A stretch of 64,000 nucleotides of DNA from Pseudomonadota bacterium. GTDB lineage: Bacteria > Desulfobacterota > Desulfobulbia > Desulfobulbales > Desulfurivibrionaceae. The stretch spans positions 1 to 64,000 of the forward strand of contig JAHJRQ010000022.1 of the NCBI GenBank assembly GCA_018830485.1, read 5' to 3'. The notes beneath the pieces were generated by a model, which made no database searches, had not been told where the DNA came from, and saw nothing but the letters and a program-made list of their open reading frames with translations. Both the position numbers and the translations under genes were made by a program. The stretch's first letter is position 1; every line of letters starts with the position of its first letter. This document shows, in pieces, positions 61,393 to 64,000 of the stretch.

Positions 61393-62388
61393 TCATCCCA
61401 GCTTCGCCGCCAGGTCTTCCGCCCGTAGATGGGTATACCGCTTCAACATTTTGAGATCCTTGTGACCGGTGATGCTGGCCACTTCCATTATCCCCAGGGT
61501 GCCGAGTTCAAAAAGTCGACTGGTTGCTTCATGGCGCAGATCGTGGAAATTGAGGCCTTCAATTCCGGCTCGCTGGCAGATACGATCAAAGGCCTGGGAG
61601 ATTCCATCGGCTCGCTGTAAGGCCCACACTCCTCCGTCGATTCGCCGGGGCAATCCGTCTAAGAGTTTTAACGCTCGCGGTGAAAGAGGAACAGTGCGAG
61701 GTGTATTGGTTTTGGTTTTTGGAATGTGCCAAGTGCGTCGGGCGAGGTTGATGTGCTCCCACTGCATAGCTGCAATTTCGCCACGACGGGCAGCCGTTTC
61801 CAGGGCGATTATGACGATGCTCCCAATATCATTGCTTTTTGATATCTTGGCTGCATCGAGTAACCGCATTTCCTCATCATCAATAAGACGGCGATCTCGC
61901 CCGGGGGGAAGGGATGGTTTCCTTACCTGACTGGTAACAATACCATGAGCGAGGGGTATGCCCCAGTCAATGACGCAATGCTTGAGAACACGGCCGAGCA
62001 GGCCGAGGTCATGCTTAACGGATTGCGGCGCTGCTCCGGCTTGCAACCGGCGATCCCGGTATGCGGCAACGTGAGAGGAGTCCAGGGCGGTCAGGGACAA
62101 CTCGCCAAGGGCATCAATCAGCCTCCGGGCTCGTGAAATTTCACACCGACCATCTTGGGCTAGGCGGGGAAAGACCTCTTTTTGGTATCGCTCCAAGGCT
62201 GTGCGAACTGTGGTTCGTTGCGCTACGGTAGAGGGGATAAAGGTTCCCCGGTTCATGTCAGTTTCAATCCCTTTGGCCCAAGCCTCGGCGTCCTTTTTGT
62301 TGTTGAAGGTCTTTGTGACCGTCTTGTGTCCGAGTTTGCGGACCTTGGCGCGGATTTGGTAAGGGCCTCTTTTCTCGAAAGTTGCCAT
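61393..62388 (-). CDS. int: Tyrosine site-specific integrase
   Basis: 331 aa, with AAGGAGG upstream of the ATG at 62388. N-terminal arm-binding segment (MATFEKRGPYQIRAKVRKLGHKTVTKTF), a SAM-like core-binding part, and the catalytic domain with all residues visible: R in ALETAARRGEIAAMQWEH, K in the IPKTKTN strand, HDLRHE (H and R), GH in ASITGHKDL and the nucleophile in KRYTHL. It inserts the element into the tRNA-Arg 3' half. Encoded beside attR, reading toward the element interior. Confidence 0.95.
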   Translation of the reverse strand: MATFEKRGPYQIRAKVRKLGHKTVTKTFNNKKDAEAWAKGIETDMNRGTFIPSTVAQRTTVRTALERYQKEVFPRLAQDGRCEISRARRLIDALGELSLTALDSSHVAAYRDRRLQAGAAPQSVKHDLGLLGRVLKHCVIDWGIPLAHGIVTSQVRKPSLPPGRDRRLIDDEEMRLLDAAKISKSNDIGSIVIIALETAARRGEIAAMQWEHINLARRTWHIPKTKTNTPRTVPLSPRALKLLDGLPRRIDGGVWALQRADGISQAFDRICQRAGIEGLNFHDLRHEATSRLFELGTLGIMEVASITGHKDLKMLKRYTHLRAEDLAAKLG

Positions 62389-62417
62389 AATTGGTGAACC
62401 TCCTTTTTAGGACTTGA

Positions 62418-62437
62418 TGTCCCATGAGCGTCACCAA
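62418..62437 (+). repeat. Arm-type repeat, right copy
   Basis: TGTCCCATGAGCGTCACCAA, 18 of 20 positions equal to the left copy at 44748, and in the same orientation, 58 nt inside attR and just upstream of the int start. Likely bound by the integrase arm domain or an excisionase. Confidence 0.75.
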
Positions 62438-62495
62438 TAATTAACCATTATTTTTTTTAAGTCAATAAAACAAGTAGTTAAAAAATATAAATTTA

Positions 62496-62543
62496 GCCTC
62501 CGAAGCCAAAGGTCGTGGGTTCGATCCCCGCTCCGCCCACCAA
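62496..62543. repeat. attR core (48-bp direct repeat of the tRNA-Arg 3' half)
   Basis: Perfect copy of 44618-44665, lacking the tRNA 5' half, so not a functional tRNA. Right boundary of the integrated element. Confidence 0.95.
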
Positions 62544-62554
62544 GAAAATAACGT

Positions 62555-62589
62555 AAACCCGATAGGTTAAAAGCCTGTCGGGTTTTTTT
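62555..62589 (+). terminator. Original terminator of tRNA-Arg, displaced by the element
   Basis: AAACCCGATAGG and CCTGTCGGGTTT (with a G-U/A-C wobble) around TTAAAAG, followed by seven T. Before integration it lay 11 nt after the tRNA. Confidence 0.9.
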
Positions 62590-62591
62590 GT

Positions 62592-62695
62592 GTGCGCCCG
62601 GCATGGGCGCACTCTTGTGGGTGCAAGTCCCACCGTAAGTTGATCACGGCGAACGAAGCGAAGCGCAACTGCGGAAGGAATCCCGCCAGAGAAGA
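62592..62695 (+). mobile_element. Group II intron 5' fragment (class C-like position)
   Basis: GTGCGCCCGGCATGGGCGCA then CTC..., followed by GTGGGTGCAAGTCCCAC, is the 5' end and first stems of domain I of bacterial group II introns. It starts 3 nt after the T-run of a terminator, where class C introns insert. No reverse transcriptase, domain V or 3' end follows; an HD-GYP gene starts within about 20 nt. A truncated remnant. Confidence 0.6.
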
Positions 62696-62713
62696 CTCTT
62701 TTTCAATATCCTG

Positions 62714-63928
62714 CTAGGACACATGATATACTTTTTTGATGTGTTGAATGTTCTTTAAGAATAGATCCACAATCTTTGGATCGAAATATATTTTTCGCAT
62801 GCGACAGACCTCGTCAACGGATTCATCGAATCCCCAGGCCTTTTTATAGGGCCGCTCGGAGGTCAGCGCATCGAAGACATCGCAGATCGAGGTAATCCTG
62901 CTGGCCAGGGGAATTTGCCGCTCAGCCAACCCCAACGGATAGCCGGACCCGTCCCACCGTTCGTGATGGGTAAGCGCGATGGTCTGCGCAACCTGCAACA
63001 GAGAAGAGCTCCCTTCGCTCAACAGATCCGAGCCCACCTTGCAATGTGTTTTTATGACCTCAAACTCATCCTGCGAGAGTGAGCCCTCTTTCTGCAAAAT
63101 CGAATCCGCTATTCCCAATTTCCCCACATCATGCATGGGAACCGCATGGAACAACACCGTGTTGGCGCTTTTACTCAACCCGCACGCATTCCCGAGAACC
63201 GCACAATATTGACTCAATCTTTTTATGTGCGCACCCGTGCCGCCGTCGCGAAAGGCCGCGGCCTGGGTCAGGCGGGTAAGGACATCCAGTTGCGCTTTTT
63301 TGAGTTCCCGCGTGCGCTCCCCGACCAAAAGCTCCAGATTTTCCTTGTGGGATTCCAGTTCACACTTTACCTCGACAAGGGCTTCTTCCAACTGCATCTC
63401 CTTGGTGACATCGATCAATGTCCCATAGGAAAGCACGACGAGATCCCGGTCATGGATCTCGACCTTGGATAAATCCTTAAGCCAAAGCGGACTGCCATTG
63501 ACATGGAATTTGTATACCGCGTCAACCCCGCCGCCCCGCTCTGCCATCCGCCGCATCGCGTCACGCAAGCGATCTATTTGGGCCTTGTCGCGGATAATTT
63601 TATCGACGGCGGGAGGATTTTTCTGTATCCGGTACAGGCAGCGACTGAGGATATTGTCCCGCAGAGGCCCGGCCACTTCAGGGCCATGCACGCCGAGCAA
63701 TTCGTGCAGCCTCGCCCCGGTATATTCATACCAGATATGCCCGCCATCCGGTCGCCATGCGGCGATGTATGGAATGACCGGAGCCCCGATCCTCTCCAGT
63801 GCCTTGAAGTGGGCAATGGAAGAAAAAAGCTTTTTTTTCAGCGAGGCGCTGTACCGGCCGGAAAGGATTTTTCCCGTGTATCCGTCCCGTTCGCCGAAAA
63901 GAGAGGAGATATTTTCAGTCATGTACAC
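62714..63928 (-). CDS. HD-GYP c-di-GMP phosphodiesterase with PAS-like N-terminus
   Basis: 404 aa. N-terminal 190 residues are a PAS-like sensory part (YKFHVNGSPLWLKDLSKVEIHDRDLVVLSYGTLIDVTKE is a typical PAC end), then a coiled coil (LVEVKCELESHKENLELLVGERTRELKKAQ), and an HD-GYP domain with AAAFRDGGTGAHIKRLSQYC, AVPMHDVGKLGIAD (HD) and TIALTHHERWDGSGYP (HH and GYP). The usual 'HDIGKIGIPD' is nearly kept. It should hydrolyse c-di-GMP to pGpG/GMP. No membrane helix, so cytoplasmic. The 72 bases to the window end hold nothing I can name. Confidence 0.9.
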   Translation of the reverse strand: MYMTENISSLFGERDGYTGKILSGRYSASLKKKLFSSIAHFKALERIGAPVIPYIAAWRPDGGHIWYEYTGARLHELLGVHGPEVAGPLRDNILSRCLYRIQKNPPAVDKIIRDKAQIDRLRDAMRRMAERGGGVDAVYKFHVNGSPLWLKDLSKVEIHDRDLVVLSYGTLIDVTKEMQLEEALVEVKCELESHKENLELLVGERTRELKKAQLDVLTRLTQAAAFRDGGTGAHIKRLSQYCAVLGNACGLSKSANTVLFHAVPMHDVGKLGIADSILQKEGSLSQDEFEVIKTHCKVGSDLLSEGSSSLLQVAQTIALTHHERWDGSGYPLGLAERQIPLASRITSICDVFDALTSERPYKKAWGFDESVDEVCRMRKIYFDPKIVDLFLKNIQHIKKVYHVS

Positions 63929-64000
63929 ACGATTGAGACAAGAAAGGCCACCTTCAAGCGCGACGCAGCGCTTTATATTATGCGGAAACAGTGTTGCGGA

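Larger units (their letters stand above)
44618..62543. mobile_element. Integrated mobilizable element in tRNA-Arg(CCG)
   Basis: Bounded by 48-bp perfect direct repeats: attL within tRNA-Arg and attR at 62496. Length about 17.88 kb. A tyrosine integrase gene lies next to attR. Genes 45184-55301 run plus and 55378-62388 run minus, converging on a bidirectional terminator at 55319. It has MobC and a relaxase, a replication-like gene, DotA/TraY and TraW-like conjugation parts, HigBA, and unknown cargo. No type IV coupling protein, VirB4/TraU-type or VirB11-type ATPase is visible, so I class it as an IME rather than a self-transmissible ICE. Confidence 0.9.

Noticed and set aside
62496-62543. Second tRNA-Arg gene
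   Set aside because: Only the 3' half is present; it is the attR copy.

Overview
The window (about 57% G+C by eye) looks like chromosome from an anaerobic deltaproteobacterium (Desulfobacterota, most like Desulfobulbales-type sulfur/hydrogen metabolisers). The supporting genes are a four-subunit cytoplasmic [NiFe] hydrogenase, a nine-haem c-type cytochrome lipoprotein, a fused 2-oxoacid:ferredoxin oxidoreductase, a selenocysteine (UxxC) thioredoxin-like protein, and several c-di-GMP modules. The taxon is inferred from gene content, not from a marker gene.

Layout. 0-3 kb: the tail of a HicB antitoxin, a TrmO remnant, then motB, motA and a PilZ protein (minus strand). 3-7.2 kb: hydrogenase operon (electron-transfer Fe-S subunit, FAD/NAD reductase subunit, small subunit, large subunit). 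7.3-11.7 kb: RlpA, nonahaem cytochrome, diguanylate cyclase. 11.9-12.1 kb: a MITE/REP-type inverted repeat. 12.5-17 kb (plus): pyrG, kdsA, kdsC, lptC, pyrF (CTP and KDO/LPS supply). 17.2-22 kb: small proteins, the selenoprotein with a thioredoxin-reductase-like flavoprotein, and the oxoacid oxidoreductase pair. 22.4-24.8 kb: recQ and a YhcH-family protein. 24.9-30.1 kb is a decayed accessory patch: a truncated LysR copy, a REP-associated transposase, two broken genes behind a c-di-GMP-I riboswitch, vapBC, and the intact LysR. 30.3-44.6 kb is mainly housekeeping: PilZ and DoxX-like proteins, a giant AsmA/DUF748 protein, the run def-fmt-VTT-larC-pgpA, ccdAB, priA, galU, tilS and tRNA-Arg(CCG).

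44.6-62.5 kb is an integrated mobilizable element of about 17.9 kb inserted in the 3' half of tRNA-Arg(CCG) and bounded by a 48-bp direct repeat. It carries an AlpA-like regulator, a replication-like protein ending in a DnaA domain I, a DotA/TraY protein, MobC, a relaxase with a second gene overprinted in its C-terminal third, a translationally coupled chain of exported and membrane proteins (one TraW-like), a zinc-ribbon/lipoprotein operon, two paralogous small genes each followed by copies of a ~33-bp repeat, HigBA, and a tyrosine integrase. No coupling protein or VirB4-type ATPase is visible, so it probably depends on a helper. Outside attR lie the original tRNA terminator, a group II intron 5' fragment placed straight after that terminator, and an HD-GYP phosphodiesterase.

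Two themes run through the window. One is c-di-GMP: a diguanylate cyclase, an HD-GYP protein, two PilZ proteins, MotAB and a c-di-GMP riboswitch. The other is genome flux: four toxin-antitoxin loci, REP/RAYT elements, several gene remnants and the tRNA-targeted element. The most notable observations are the selenocysteine thioredoxin, the overprinted mobilization gene, the orphan DotA/TraY in an element without ATPases, and the two uncharacterised cargo clusters at 55.4-60.3 kb.
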